Positions 33,818 through 44,814 of a DNA stretch of 64,000 nt are shown piece by piece. Below the pieces are notes generated by a model. It saw only the letters and a program-made list of their open reading frames with translations. It did not search any database and had not been told where the DNA came from. This stretch comes from Anodontia alba (lineage: Eukaryota; Mollusca; Bivalvia; Lucinida; Lucinidae): positions 80,584,033 to 80,648,032 of the forward strand of contig OZ024828.1 of NCBI GenBank assembly GCA_964016985.1. Reading direction: 5' to 3'. The stretch's first letter is position 1; each line of letters starts with the position of its first letter. The translations under genes and the position numbers were made by a program.

Positions 33818-34400
33818 TGTGGCGGCCGTAAAAAGTCTCCCCGTACATCATCATAGTGCAGGTTATATTTTACTTCCTTTGGAATCATTGAGCCCATCCT
33901 GGCTCTTTTGAAAATCGAATACCGTTTAAGCCGGCGATAATGGGCGTATGCGGCCCCGCAAACTACAGTGCTGCATATGAAGAGACTGAATCAAACAGAG
34001 TTTCCTATTTTCGTGATTTTTTGTGTTCTTTGTTTCCAAACGGCAGTCTTTTTTTTTTTTTTTTTTTTTTTTTTTTATTTTACTTTTATTTTAATCTACT
34101 GTAGCTGGTGTTGTGCCGTGTGGCGGCCGTAAAAATTCTCCCCGTACACCCTCATAGAGCAAGTTATATTTTATTCCATTTAGGATCATTGAGCCCATCC
34201 TGGCTCTTTTGAAAATCGAATACCGTTTAAGCCGGCGATAATTGGCGTATGCGGCCCCGCAAACTACAGTGCTGTATATGTGTTCTTTGTTTCCAAAAGG
34301 CAATCTTTTTTTTTTTACTTTTATATTACTCTACTGTAGCTGGTGTTGTGCCGTGTGGCGGCCGTAAAAAGTCACCCATGCAATCATGCCTATATTCCAT
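33818..34400. repeat. Tandem duplication, unit about 300 bp
   Basis: GTGTGGCGGCCGTAAAAA starts copies at about 33818, 34119 and 34356 (the last truncated). Copies share GAGCCCATCCTGGCTC, CCGTTTAAGCCGGCGATAA and GCGGCCCCGCAAACTACAGTG, then a T tract (34050-34076). A more diverged relative is at 37735-37900, next to the TLR exon. Confidence 0.72.
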
Positions 34401-35044
34401 CTGTACACACTCGTTGAACATCAGCATGACAGCATGTGGCGGAAATCAACATCCCGGTACAGGGACTGCTGCTGATTTAATCATGGATTTGCAATTGGTC
34501 ACAAAACTCATATCAAGCTACGAATACAAAAATAAACCGCTCCTGGTCAGCAAGTTTTTTTGTTGTTTTTTTTATCAGAAAACGTATTTACCTGGTATGC
34601 CTAGAGTCTACTTTTGATACTTTTCAAAGGATGCAAGGGTTTTGGACATTCTAACTGACAAAGGAACAATTTTCCAGGAGTTTTCGTAGAGACATTCGTG
34701 AACTCGATTTATGTAATAATTCATCACTAACCCGAGCCTAAATTTCTACTGTGGACATCATATTTTTTTTTTTTTTGTTTTGTTTTTGTGAAAAGGTCAG
34801 TTATGTATTCAGGTGCCATACTGTGTAAAGCTGTATAAAGCATTACACAGGTATGATACTGAACGTTTTGAGGAAAAGCTTACCTTTTTTTTTCGATAAA
34901 CATAACTTGTGAAGGAGTCAGCATATCTGCCTAAAAAGTAATTCTTGCGGCTTTAGTAGTCGTTATAAGTTTGCTGCTGAATTTTAGAGACAATGCGTTT
35001 TAACAGACATAGCAGACAGCCAAGAGCAAACGAAACATACAACA

Positions 35045-35990
35045 GTGTATTATGGCAATGAAATTTTATGAAATAATTCAAATATAAAAGCTGAAAATCG
35101 CACATTATTAAATAAAAAAATGGCTCCATACAGGTATTAAATAATATAAAAGATATTTATGATTATAATTTAAAGAAAATGTTCTCCTTTGAAGAATTAA
35201 TTAGGCTTATATAATTTACCAAGAACTGACTTTCTAAAATATATTAGCCTGGTTCAGAGTATACCAAATTACTGGAAAGCTCAACTGAAGCAAGGAAACA
35301 CAGATGTTCTTCGGGTTCCAACTGTTTCTGACTAGCTTCAAAAAGCAAGACAAACAAATAAACTTGTTTAAAATATGCTGCCAAACTCTGAAGAAGTTGA
35401 AGGGAAAAAGCCAGAACAGAAATGGAATTAATGCTTTTTGGACGAAGAATGAAACTGGAAAAACATATACTGCATGAACGACAACAGATGAAATCAAGAT
35501 TAGAGATTTAAAATATAAGTATTCAAAAATAATAATACCAACAAACCAGTTCTTAAACAAATGTAGATTAGTTACTTCATCTTTACGTGATTTTTGAAAT
35601 TTGGAAATATAGAAACATTAAACCATTTTTGGGGGGAATGCAGACATGTGCAAAGTTTCTGGATGTAGTTAATGGAATTCCTAAAAGAACACAACACACA
35701 CTTAGACGTAACGTTTAAAAACATAACTTTTGGACTACAGAAAAAGCAAGATCCAAGTATTAAAATAAATAATTTTATAATTTTTACTGCAAAATATTTT
35801 ATATTTAGTAATAAGTATCAGAAAGCAATTCCAATGTGGGAGGATTTTAAGCTATATATAAGAAATAAAATGCGCATTGAACAAGAAATAGCTCTTATAA
35901 AGGATAAACTTTTAGATTTCAAACGAGCATGGGAACATTTTAAAAACATTTTTTGAGCAGCCAGTAAGAAAGCAAAAGTTAATTGTAGAT
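35045..35990 (+). pseudogene. Degenerate LINE (L1/Tx1-like) ORF2 C-terminus
   Basis: Plus-strand frames, broken by many stops and frameshifts, retain the order expected after the reverse transcriptase of L1/Tx1-type LINEs. They are FSFEELIRL, SIPNYWKAQLK, NWKNIYCM, IKIRDLKYKYSKIIIPTNQ-like codons, then the zinc-knuckle-like LNHFWGECRHVQSFW. An open 95-codon tail (35672-35956) carries FTAKYFIFSNKYQ and ends in a stop. The (CT)n at 36001 may mark the element's 3' end. It is a dead 5'-truncated copy in the TLR intron, antisense to the gene. Confidence 0.7.
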
Positions 35991-35995
35991 GGCAG

Positions 35996-35999
<4 letters not shown>

Positions 36000-36056
<57 letters not shown>
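36000..36056. repeat. (CT)n microsatellite
   Basis: About 28 CT units directly after the LINE relic. Confidence 0.92.
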
Positions 36057-36060
<4 letters not shown>

Positions 36061-36256
36061 CTCATAAAGCATTTTAACTTATTGTAACATGCTGTGAAAA
36101 GTTAATTTCAACATATAGTGAAGAAATTTTTGTGAAAGTTTGTTTCAAGCATGATATAATTTTCTTTCAATGTTATAGGATAGTATACTGTATTTCTGAA
36201 GAAATTATTAATGTATTTGCAAATTGCTTTGTATGACATGTAACAGTGATAGATTA

Positions 36257-36280
36257 AATAATAATGATAATAATAATAAT

Positions 36281-36319
<39 letters not shown>

Positions 36320-36320
36320 T
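36257..36320. repeat. (AAT)n microsatellite
   Basis: Imperfect AAT run of about 20 units at the 3' end of the minus-strand LINE relic. It may derive from that element's tail. Confidence 0.85.
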
Positions 36321-36885
36321 TCTGCTGCTGAACATCGACCCCACATCCGTAGTCCAAAATAGGAAGAATGTATGAATTGTAATACTGTGTAATACTGTGT
36401 CATACTTTTTTTCTGTATTTAGAAAATTGTTCCAGTAATAAGTTCCTGCGTGTGATTTTAAGACACACAGTATCGAACCGATCGTTCCAGTTTAGTGTTC
36501 CATCGATTATAATTCCTAGAAGTTTTTGTTTCTCTACACTCTGCATTATCTCATCTTCTAAATAATTTTTTATCGGACCAGTTTTAAACAAGTTTCTACG
36601 AGATCTGTATATTTATATGCATCGTGTTACAAAGGCACAAGCACTTATATCCATTAGTTGCTGCCTGTAGCCGAGTTTTAATCATCAAATACTCCTCATT
36701 AAAGAGTCCTCTGATATCTTGTTGATACTCTCTACTCTCTTTCAGTCAGTACCCACAAGATGTATCGGCTTCTTTATACGATATATGAACTGTGGTGTCA
36801 TCTGCGTAAATTTCTGTATCAGAGTTTTCCGTAAATAGATTTACAAACTGATGTCCTAGTTTATGGTGTGTGATACACAGTCGAA
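36320..36885 (-). pseudogene. LINE reverse transcriptase fragment (CR1/jockey-like)
   Basis: Read on the minus strand. At about 36785-36880 it encodes TEIYADDTTVHISYKE, with the YADD catalytic box of reverse transcriptase. Further on come KLLGIIIDGTLNWNDRFDTVC (36480-36530) and FGLRMWGRCSAAE near 36330, all in the order seen in CR1/jockey-type LINEs. Stops and frameshifts interrupt it. It ends in the (AAT)n at 36257-36320. The strand is the same as the TLR gene. Confidence 0.72.
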
Positions 36886-37106
36886 CTTCAGTCGCTCGAA
36901 CATCTTTGGGACATAGAAATTTCCTCTAGACATGGGTAGTTCGATTTGATTTCGATCTTACATAAAATAATGGTATATTGAATGTACTCATTATTATTAC
37001 CACGATGAGGCAATTTTAATGAGTAAACACAGAGTCAAATTTCAATTTTAAGTATGCCAGGCCATGTAATTTGGATATTCTTAGACTAAAAATAGCTAAA
37101 CCTTTT

Positions 37107-37173
37107 GCAAGCATTGGAAAACTTGATCAGACGCCGCATTCTGTTGGGTCTGATCTGGGTCTGCACTGGTTGC
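37107..37173. repeat. TGATCAG hairpin core
   Basis: GCAAGCATTGG to CACTGGTTGCC with GATCAGACGCCGCATTCTG. The upstream AAGTATGCCAGGCCATGTAA also occurs at 27980-28000, so both are relics of one MITE subfamily. Confidence 0.6.
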
Positions 37174-37957
37174 CAATTTCCGTTTTGGGGTCTGCAGACT
37201 AAAATAGCGTAACGTGAAAATATAGATTGAATCGACAACCACCGAAATAGCAGTCACATAATTATAGCAATACCGGTCTATGGACGAATCATTTTGCTTG
37301 CAAACCAGTTAAGGAAATCTTGGATTTTACCCTGGAATAGTTATTTTTATCATACCCCAGTTATCCTACCCAGAATAAGATATAATTGAGAATTCTCACG
37401 TGTTTGATGTACTCTCGTTGTAAAGGACGTTAAGGTTGATGTCATTGAACGTAATGATGTCACTAACGTCAAAGTAATGTCATTACAATATCCGGACGTC
37501 AGCAATCAAAGTGACTGTATTATAAAAAGTCCACGTTCGGAAATGAAATGTATGCAAGAAAAGAAATCTATAGATATGAGGCATAAATAGGAAATTCTGT
37601 CCCTCGGGGTCAAAGTCTGGTGATGCCAGACAGTGACCCTCGGGACGGATTTTTCTATCTATCCCTCACACCCATGAGATATTTATAATATTGCGTACCT
37701 AACATCTCCAAAACACACGATTACTTGCATGCGCATGTTGCCCATTCTGGTTTCTTTGAAAAACGAATATCATTTAAGCCTGTGCTAAGAGGGGGGCGTA
37801 TGCAGCCGCGCAACGTACAATGCTGTACATGTGTATGAAGAGTCCCAATCAAACCGAGACCCTGAACGTTCTTTTATATGCTCTTTGTTTCTAAAGGTAA
37901 CCGTTTCGATTTTTATTGTACTCTAATGCAACAACTGTAATAACAAGTAAAAAGTAC

Positions 37958-39805
37958 CTGCAGTGGGTCGAGCACAAACTGAGCAACAAAGTCCCTGTCG
38001 TCACTGGAATAGGACAGGAAAACTGGATAGCGAAATCCTATGGTGTTTTCTCGAAGCTGAGTGACTTGATCTTCCATCCGTTGGTATAACATCTTTTTCT
38101 TACGTCTTTTATAAACAATCACAAAAGCTATAATCGAAGCTACAATAACAGTTGGAGATAGAGTAGAAGACAAGAGCACAATGAGCCGTTTACGTTTAAC
38201 TCTTTCGCAATCCTCTTTCGACACATTAACCACCCCGTCATTCATTTCAATACTCTTGCCATATAATTTGCAATGATAATTGTGTCGAATATCCAAAAAT
38301 ATAGGCGAGACAACAAACCACTGAAGGAACTCAAGAGACTCACAAGTACAGGACAATGGATTTCCGTCGAGTAACACCTGAACGGATATGTTGTTAAAAG
38401 TAGTATTATGCAACTGTTTTTGAGAATTATATAGGTTATCCAGAAATGTCTGTGACTGTTTATCAAGATAATTTATGGCATTAAACCGAAGGTCCAAAAA
38501 TGATAAATTTAGGAGATACGAAATGTCAAATGTTATTTGCTGCAAAGTATTATTTGAAAGATCTAGCTCTTTTAAATTTATATTTGAAGCAAACGTGCGA
38601 GTGGGGAGGTATGTTAGTTTGTTAGATGACAAATTAATAACTTTAATCTGGCGAGTATACCGAAATAATTCCGAAAATACACCACGTAATGCATGCATGC
38701 TAAACAATTGGTTATTAGAAAGGTCTATTTCTTCTAAGGAGCTTAAGTTTTTCAATGCCTGCCGATTAATATTTTGTATGGCATTACGAGATAGATTGAT
38801 AAATGTGAGTCGATCGTTGAATAACTTTGCATCGAAATTCGGAAGGAAATTACGAGAAAAATGTAGCTTTCTGATGGAAGTATTAATATATAATAGAAAT
38901 GAGCAATTGGAGAATGAAACTTCTTCTAGTTGTGTCACAATTTCATTGATGTATATAACTTGTACTGCTCCAAAGAAAGCAAAATTAAACTGCAATTCTA
39001 TGCTGTAATTAACACACATATTTGTTTTGATGTCCTTTTTTAACGCAACTGATTGGCTGGCATTTAAAACTTTTAACGACTCACAAACACGCGCTTGCTT
39101 AAATTTTCTTTTACAGTCAGTCGGTGAACCAACGTAACTAAAGGTGACTAGCGTTTCGCACAACTTGCTAGAGTTGTGAAAATCAAATACGAAAGACAAA
39201 AAACTTATGTCAAGATAAGCTATTGGTCTCAGAGCAAGAGCATTTATGAAGTTTTGGTTTAGCTTTAAAGTATAATAGAGTCCACTACCGGCAAGAATCA
39301 GCTGTGTAAGTTTGGGGAAGTTTTTTGATTCAGCCAGAGTTTTGTACAAATCGGACCAGTGTATACTTCTGCAGTGTGAAAGGTCAAATAATACAATGTT
39401 CTTCAAACCAGTAAATGCATATTTAGAGAAGTGCTGTAGAAAACGACTCCTCAATTTGAATGCAGAAATAGTTTCTAGACATTCAAAGACTCCCCCAATT
39501 AAGTTAAAATATTTCGGTTTTGCATTTTTCTGGGAATCGACTGAGATTGACACGACTTCAACATTAGTCCATGATACTTGACAAAATCTTCCTGGAACAA
39601 GTTCTGCAGGATCTATCTGTGACATAATGATTTCTTTTGTTGTCAAAGGTACATTGAATGGTATGTAATTCACACATTTGACCTTTTCATGGTAACATCT
39701 GCAATTCTGGTAAGAACAAGTATCATTTTTCTGAAAAAGCAAATTAGTCGTTGATGTTGTCATGCCCATCAGCAATAGCAATAAAAATATCTTCCTCGTC
39801 CACGT
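37958..39805 (-). CDS. Toll-like receptor, ectodomain/transmembrane exon
   Basis: 616 codons, phase 0 at both ends. The acceptor TTTTCTGCATTTCAG precedes ACGTGG at 39805, so the upstream ATG at 39878 is probably intronic and the true start lies in an unseen 5' exon (candidate 49207-49279). Order: hydrophobic signal-type core IFLLLLLMG; a Cys cluster (CSYQNCRCYHEKVKC); LRRs, clearest in the C-terminal half (LEEIDLSNNQL, IKVINLSSNKL, LKELDLSNNTL, LSFLDLRFN); an LRR C-cap (NPLSCTCESLEFLQWF) with later cysteines; a membrane segment (LIVLLSSTLSPTVIVASIIA) followed by KRRKKK; the TIR start YPVFLSYSSDDRDF. One C-terminal cysteine cluster is the vertebrate-like TLR plan. The exon ends at CTGCAG before GTACTT. 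Role: innate immune receptor; ligand not predictable. Confidence 0.9.
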
Positions 39806-39849
39806 CTGAAATGCAGAAAAGATATGAACCGTAACGTGAGAAAACGTAC

Positions 39850-40037
39850 TTTCTGACAGACGTGCCAAACGAAGACTCAAATCAGACTGCGCATGCGCGC
39901 AGTCTGATCAGAGTCTCCGCTGTCCGTATGAAGAAACTTAGTATCTTTTGCTATCCAAATGCACCCAGTGAAGATTCTGATCCGATTCCGCGAATGCGCT
40001 GATCTGAATCTTCGCTGAGCGCACATATCCGATGGTA
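39850..40037. repeat. Long foldback repeat family B (split by Tc1 element)
   Basis: Contains AATCAGACTGCGCATGCGCG with its partner, TATGAAGAAACTTAG, GATCTGAATCTTCGCTGAGC and CCGATGGTAC. It resumes at about 41381 with TTTTCTGACGTTGCGGCTC after the transposon. It overlaps the apparent upstream coding extension of the TLR exon, which supports treating that extension as non-coding. Confidence 0.65.
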
Positions 40038-41380
40038 CACTCCGGTGCCAAAAATTAGTCAACTTTTTTTCAAACTGGCGGACTTGAACCTTGCCGAAAA
40101 CAACAAAATCTAACTAACTAACCTTAAAACCACTCTATTCTTTTAATATTTCGTGATGAAACCCTCTGATCTGATGACTTGTCGGACACGCCTCGGCAAG
40201 GACCTGTATAAACTCTGAAGATATGTTATAGTAACTTTACTCCACCCACTCTGTAATGTGCGCTTTAGATCGTCAGTGGTCTTGATGTTAAAAATTACTT
40301 TTTTCACGTAATTCTTCAGGAACAGCCAGATATTTTCTATTGGGTTAAGATCGGGACTCTGCGGGGGCCAGAAGAAGGGCTGAATTCCAGAGGTTTGTTT
40401 AAATTCTTCCGTAGCCAGGGACCTGTGAATGGGGCAGTTGTCGTCAATGAAGTACCATCTTTCTTGAGGGAAATATTTCAAAACCTCTGGTCACAGATAA
40501 TTATCTAAAATGTTGAGCTATTTAGCACTGTCCGTATTTCTATCTACAAATGTCAAAATTCCTCTACCGTAATATGTGATCGTACCCCAGAACATTATTT
40601 TCAGAGTTTGAGTTGGACCTTGCGACATATACCCGACAGTAGCCTTTCCATTTCTCGGAGGACTTTCTCCAAACTTTTACTTTATCATCAGTAATTGTCA
40701 TTTCATCACTGAAAATTACAGCTCTCTCCAATACCTCTCATCGACCAAAAGAGCTTACCCCGGCAGTACTGTAGTCTTGTTTACGGTTGACCTCTTTGAC
40801 ACACACTCTTTGGCTACAATCCTTTTAAAATAATCAACGGCATATAATTCCCTTTGAACAATCCTGTGAGACACCTTGACCGGCGTAACTTCGTTCAGCT
40901 CTGCCGTTATCTCGCATAAACTCTACCTCCTCCGATACTTCTTCACAATCACAGATAAAGCATTTTTCTCACCTCACGAACTGTCAAAAATTTTCGGCCT
41001 TCCATTTTGCTTTTTGTTTTTATTGTTTCACGCGCACGACATCTCTCCAAATATTTACTCGGGGTAGAATTGCTTATTCCAAACAATCTGCTTATTTCTA
41101 CCTGTTTTATTCCCTTCTGAATCATGCACAATATGTTATTTGTCATGGCATCTGTCATTGCTTTTCCGCGAGGTGCCATGTTTTGACAGACAGCAAATCA
41201 TGCCACCTAGCAATTTGATGACGTCACGAAAATGCGCCATGTTTACGTCATTTGACATCATTTAAATAAAGCGCATCCGAAACTCAAGAGTAACCAATTA
41301 AGTTACTGACTTCTTTCTCTTTGATCGCTACAAAAAGCGAGTCCGCCATTTTGAAAAAGCTGGCTAATATTTGGAACCGG
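40038..41380 (-). mobile_element. Tc1/mariner element, about 1.34 kb, inactive
   Basis: Left end CACTCCGGTGCCAAAAATTA after TA (40036-40037). The right end (about 41340-41380) is the inverted, diverged partner: GGCTAATATTTGGAACCGG preceded by AGTCCGCCATTTTGAAAAA. The transposase is on the minus strand. The insertion splits a family B repeat whose unbroken form reads GGTACGTTTTCTGGCG at 53000. Confidence 0.8.
40143..41179 (-). pseudogene. Tc1/mariner transposase, broken
   Basis: The N-terminus (MAPRGKAMTDAM at 41179) has a helix-turn-helix with IKQVEISRLFGISNSTPSKY. After a stop at 40949 the frame is lost, then recovered. A middle part with WGTITYYGRGILTF has in-frame stops near 40515 and 40490. 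The C-terminus (from 40481) has FIDDNCPIHRS, with the second catalytic Asp, and WPPQSPDLNPIENIW, with the third catalytic Glu. The spacing fits the DD34E group of Tc1-like enzymes. Several nonsense and frameshift changes make it non-functional. Confidence 0.88.
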
Positions 41381-41439
41381 ACTTTTCTGACGTTGCGGCT
41401 CATATTTTGACAGAAAATAATAAAAACAAGCATTAAGGT

Positions 41440-41832
41440 ATGACAAGGCGAAAATTACACAGAGATTATTTTGCATTCTGTAATGTTTTGTGAAATATAT
41501 GGGCCGCGCCAAGCGAAACTGTTTTCGAGCATGCGCAAAATGCACGGATTCAGATTCATCCCACGCATGCGCAAAGTCTCATCCGGGCAATTGATATCTA
41601 CTGATACATTCTTTAGTGCCCAATGATTCTGTAAGCGGACAGTGAAGGCCATAATTAGATTGTGCGGATGCGCAGGCTGATATTGGACTTCACTGTCCGC
41701 TAACAGAATCATTGGATACTATAGAATGTATCAGTAGAGAGCAAAGGCCCGGATGAGAGTTTGCGCATGCACAGGATAACGTGAATCCACACATTTTACG
41801 CACGTCTGAAGGCACATTTTCGCTGGACGAGG
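41440..41832. repeat. Long foldback repeat family B, best copy
   Basis: A nearly complete palindrome of about 390 bp. The outer arms carry GCCTTGTC/GGCCGCGCCAAGCGAAA-type sequence and GCATGCGCAAA. The inner arms carry CAATGATTCTGTAAGCGGAC and its complement near 41696. The centre has TGCGGATGCGCAGGCTGAT. It would fold into a very long hairpin if transcribed. Fragments occur at ten or more other places in the window. Confidence 0.7.
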
Positions 41833-41900
41833 CCTATATTTTCTGTGCTCCTCAGAGGTTAAAGAAAGCGCGCTTCACACGTGTTGCAGAAATATTATAA

Positions 41901-42080
41901 CACCGCAAAATTCTGCGATTAAGACCACCTTTGAGACTGCATAAAAGTGGCCCAATTGGTGGGGTAGTCTTAATATAGAATATAAAAATACAAGAAAGAA
42001 ACCATTTGGGATTAGTAAAAGTTGCTCTTAATAATGGAGTGGTCTTAACTTTGAGTGGTCTATATAGCGGAATTGTACTG
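41901..42080. mobile_element. Small MITE, relative of 23814-24210
   Basis: Ends carry GCGATTAAGACCACC and GAGTGGTCTATATAGCGGAA as an inverted pair, with a second inner pair (GGGTAGTCTTAA, TGGTCTTAA). Confidence 0.55.
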
Positions 42081-42198
42081 TTTTCTCTGAACATGTAGGC
42101 CTAACTGCAAACAGAAGTGGTGTAGTCAGACCAGAATTATTTTTACGCACATCCAGTAAAAAATCCCTGTATTAACGCTTCAAAAATGGGCACCACAC

Positions 42199-42252
42199 TT
42201 AAAGGAAAGAATGTGCTCCCACAATGGGGCGGGAGCAAATTCTTTCCTTAAA
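42199..42252. repeat. Short palindrome AAAGGAAAGAATGTGCTCCC
   Basis: A near-perfect 54 bp hairpin. Its arm sequence (GGAAAGAATTTGCTC) also occurs near 5420, 44490 and 46513, beside AGGGTCTACTCT. That suggests a dispersed element. Confidence 0.5.
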
Positions 42253-42559
42253 GAGCATTCCCTATAATAGGGGGAGTTAAATATATTTTATCTTAGGCGA
42301 AGTCTCCTTATTGAAAATATTTTTCCTTACGCGCATGCGTAATTTGCAAAATGAGCGCTACGCTTGTGAACAGTAACAACAGGGATATCCCAAAAAAGTC
42401 ATAATGACGGAGCCTAATCTTTTCAAGTGTTTAAAATACAGAACAACAATCAACGAAAACCAATAGATCAAAAGAGTCGCGCCTTGCGAAATGTTGATAT
42501 CGCACCGAGACACTTAATCAAAGCTTCCGTATTTAAAGGCTTATATGCGCCGCTCCATA

Positions 42560-43190
42560 CGAAAACGTGTCTTCGGGCATATGCTGACAGCGAAGGCCCA
42601 GATCAGATTGCGCATGTGCGCAATCTGATCAGGGCCTTCACTGTCTGCTTACAGAATCATAAAATACTATAGAGTAGTTCAATGGAGAGCAAATACCCGG
42701 ATGAGCCTTTGCGCGTGTGCGGAATGATGTGAATCTGCACATTTTGCGCGTGCTCGAAGGCACTTTTTCGCTTGACGTGGCCCAAAATATAACCTCGTTT
42801 CTGGTTCCCAGGTGTTTTAATTACGTCAAATTAAATATTGAAACAAGTACTCACTGGTCACGTGACAAGATTATTTTTGTCCCTATAGCAGCTTTCAGTG
42901 CACCCCTTTCGTATACGTGGACATTAATACTATAGGGGCTGTGCCGAGCGAGGAAGTGCCTTCGAGCATGCGCGAAATGCGCAGATTCAGACCATCGACC
43001 ATCTTGTGCATGCGCGAAGTATCATCCGGGCCTTTGCTCTCCATTCATACAATCTATAGTGTCCAATGATTCTGTTAGTGGACAGGGAAGTCCCTGATCG
43101 GACTGCTCGGATGCGCCGGCTGATCTGGGCTTTCGCTGTCCCTATATGCCAAAGACACGTTTTCGCATGGCGCGGCCTATATCGGAGATG
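42560..43190. repeat. Two adjacent family B foldback copies
   Basis: 42590-42800 and 42920-43190 share the GATCAGATTGCGCATG, AGAATCAT, CCGGATGAG and CGCATGGCGCGGCC-type motifs with 41440-41832. The sequence between them contains no exon. Confidence 0.6.
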
Positions 43191-43413
43191 CCATAAAATG
43201 CGGGAGTTTTGATTTAGCGTCTCAATGTGATATCAACATCTGAGGCATCTGATGGCATATTGACTATATTTGATGGACAAGTCCTACCTAGGAATGGGCC
43301 CTAACTTTCACAGTCACAAAGATTAATAGTTTCTCTATGGCATAAGCGCATATATACATTTGAAAATTCTATGTTACTACCTGTTAATGTTTCTAAAATC
43401 GTGCTGGATTAGT

Positions 43414-43482
43414 GGCAAACAGTGTAGACCCTAATTAGTCGCCGCATGTTGCGGCGTCTGATCTGGTTATACACTGCTCAGG
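43414..43482. repeat. TGATCAG hairpin core
   Basis: GGCAAACAGTGTAGACCC followed by GCCGCATGTTGCGGCGTCTG. The outer ends of the parent MITE are not clear. Confidence 0.6.
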
Positions 43483-43529
43483 CATGTGTGTCACAATGTT
43501 TGGGGTTATTACGGTATGCATTTATGCTC

Positions 43530-43800
43530 TCCGACGTTGACTCTACTTGGGATGGTCGGTTGTGGCGAAGGGTTTGTGTATCTTACGTAACCGGGGCGTC
43601 CAAATGGCATTGGCTTACAGTTGGGCAAGGCCTGCTATCTTTGTAGCAGGTAAGGGTAGAGGGGGAATGTTTTTTATTTCTTCTGTTTCTTCACTTTTAT
43701 TCCTGTTCATCTTTCTTCTTCTATCTCTTTACTCCCTTTTTCTGGGAGACGATACAAAATGACTCACAGTGGTTGACGTCTCGTTAAACCCCAACACAAT
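43530..43800 (-). mobile_element. SINE-like repeat (inverted copy of 59601-59893)
   Basis: Shares CTTACGTAACCGGGGCGTCC, TTGGGCAAGGCCTGCTAT and CTCGTTAAACCCCAACACAA with 59601-59893 and 62440-62700. The pyrimidine-rich middle (TTCTTCTATCTC) is the complement of the GAAGAGA tract in those copies. Confidence 0.6.
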
Positions 43801-44160
43801 CAATCGTTGACTATAGTATTATTCCATATAAGGACAAGATTTTAAGGAGGTTGTTCATGTACACGCATCTACATCTGAATAACCCGACTGACAGAACTGA
43901 ACTTACTATGTGGTCATACTTTGATTTTTGGGAACTCTTCATGTAATCAGAGCAAACAATAATACAGAAATATGAACTGTAAGAGGTCGGTTGTCGTTCT
44001 CCTGACCATTTGTCATCAAGATATATGTTTCATAAATTCGCATTAAAAAAGATATCCCTAAAAACAAATTTAGAAAGATTAAAGATCGACTTTTTTATGT
44101 GTCAAATCATATGTATGGCCTTTCTTTAATTACAACATGACTAATCATCATAACACACAT

Positions 44161-44403
44161 CGAGGGTTGAGCGCAAGACTAGCGTAAGTCAGATGGTTGT
44201 TTTTCCCCAAACCTAATCTCCTCACCATGAAGGTGTTATGAAGATTACAACAGTTCTTTCTGTAAACAATGAAAATTTAGGTGCCATTGCTCGTATGAGC
44301 AATGGCACCTAAATTTGCATTGTTTACAAAGGGGTCCAAGTTGCCTCTAAACAAGGGTTTCAAAAATATGTTTGAGTTACTATAGTCTTGCGCTCAACCC
44401 TCG
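44161..44403. mobile_element. MITE with 21 bp inverted ends, 4 bp ACAT duplication
   Basis: 243 bp. Ends CGAGGGTTGAGCGCAAGACTA and the complement TAGTCTTGCGCTCAACCCTCG, flanked by ACAT at 44157-44160 and 44404-44407. A central palindrome has AATTTAGGTGCCATTGCTC arms. The superfamily is not assigned. Confidence 0.82.
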
Positions 44404-44814
44404 ACATGAATTAAGGGGATGGATTCACTTTCAGGGGTGGTAACTCTTTCAAAACTGTTTCATCCCTTCAGGAAAGGTGTTTAATATGAAAGGAAAGAAC
44501 TTGCTCCACTTGGCTCGTAAGCATATTAATTCCTTTTAGATCAGACTCCTTTTCAGAAGGGACTTGCCAGGAAAGCACAAAAATTTTCTCCCTTGTGAAA
44601 TGACAGTAAAGCACCAAGTGTATTCAAGATCCTTATCCATGCTATCAAATTAAACCATATCATGGTATGGTGGTCAGATTACATTATGGGCATAAAAATA
44701 GACAAGGAAGATAATTTGAGACAAAATAAATTTCCCTTTAAGTATAGACGTAACCTACTACATTTGCTAAGACAGTCATAAAACGGTCAAGGTCTTTTTT
44801 TTTTTATTTTTGGA

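Larger units (their letters stand above)
31041..37957 (-). other. TLR intron, 6.9 kb, filled with transposon relics
   Basis: Bounded by a GTACTT donor (37952-37957 on minus) and a TTTTCAG acceptor (31041-31047). It splits the TIR domain in phase 0. Contents are listed separately where clear. Also present are a relic pogo-like element starting CAGTCGAACTTCAAAGGC (about 31369) with related ends near 32164 and at 36888, fragments of family A-like palindromes (31519-31590, 32320-32420, 32890-32985, 36965-37035), and poly-C and poly-T at 31880-31925. Confidence 0.8.

Noticed and set aside
34249..34617. 122-codon plus-strand frame
   Set aside because: It spans a tandem repeat and T tracts, and its translation has no recognisable domain.
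37913..37957. C-terminal tail of the TLR exon (VLFTCYYSCC...)
   Set aside because: It is read-through of the splice donor; a TIR domain cannot end there.
39806..39880. TLR start at the ATG of 39878
   Set aside because: A strong splice acceptor lies at 39806-39820, and the extra 25 residues overlap a dispersed foldback repeat. The true start is more likely upstream.
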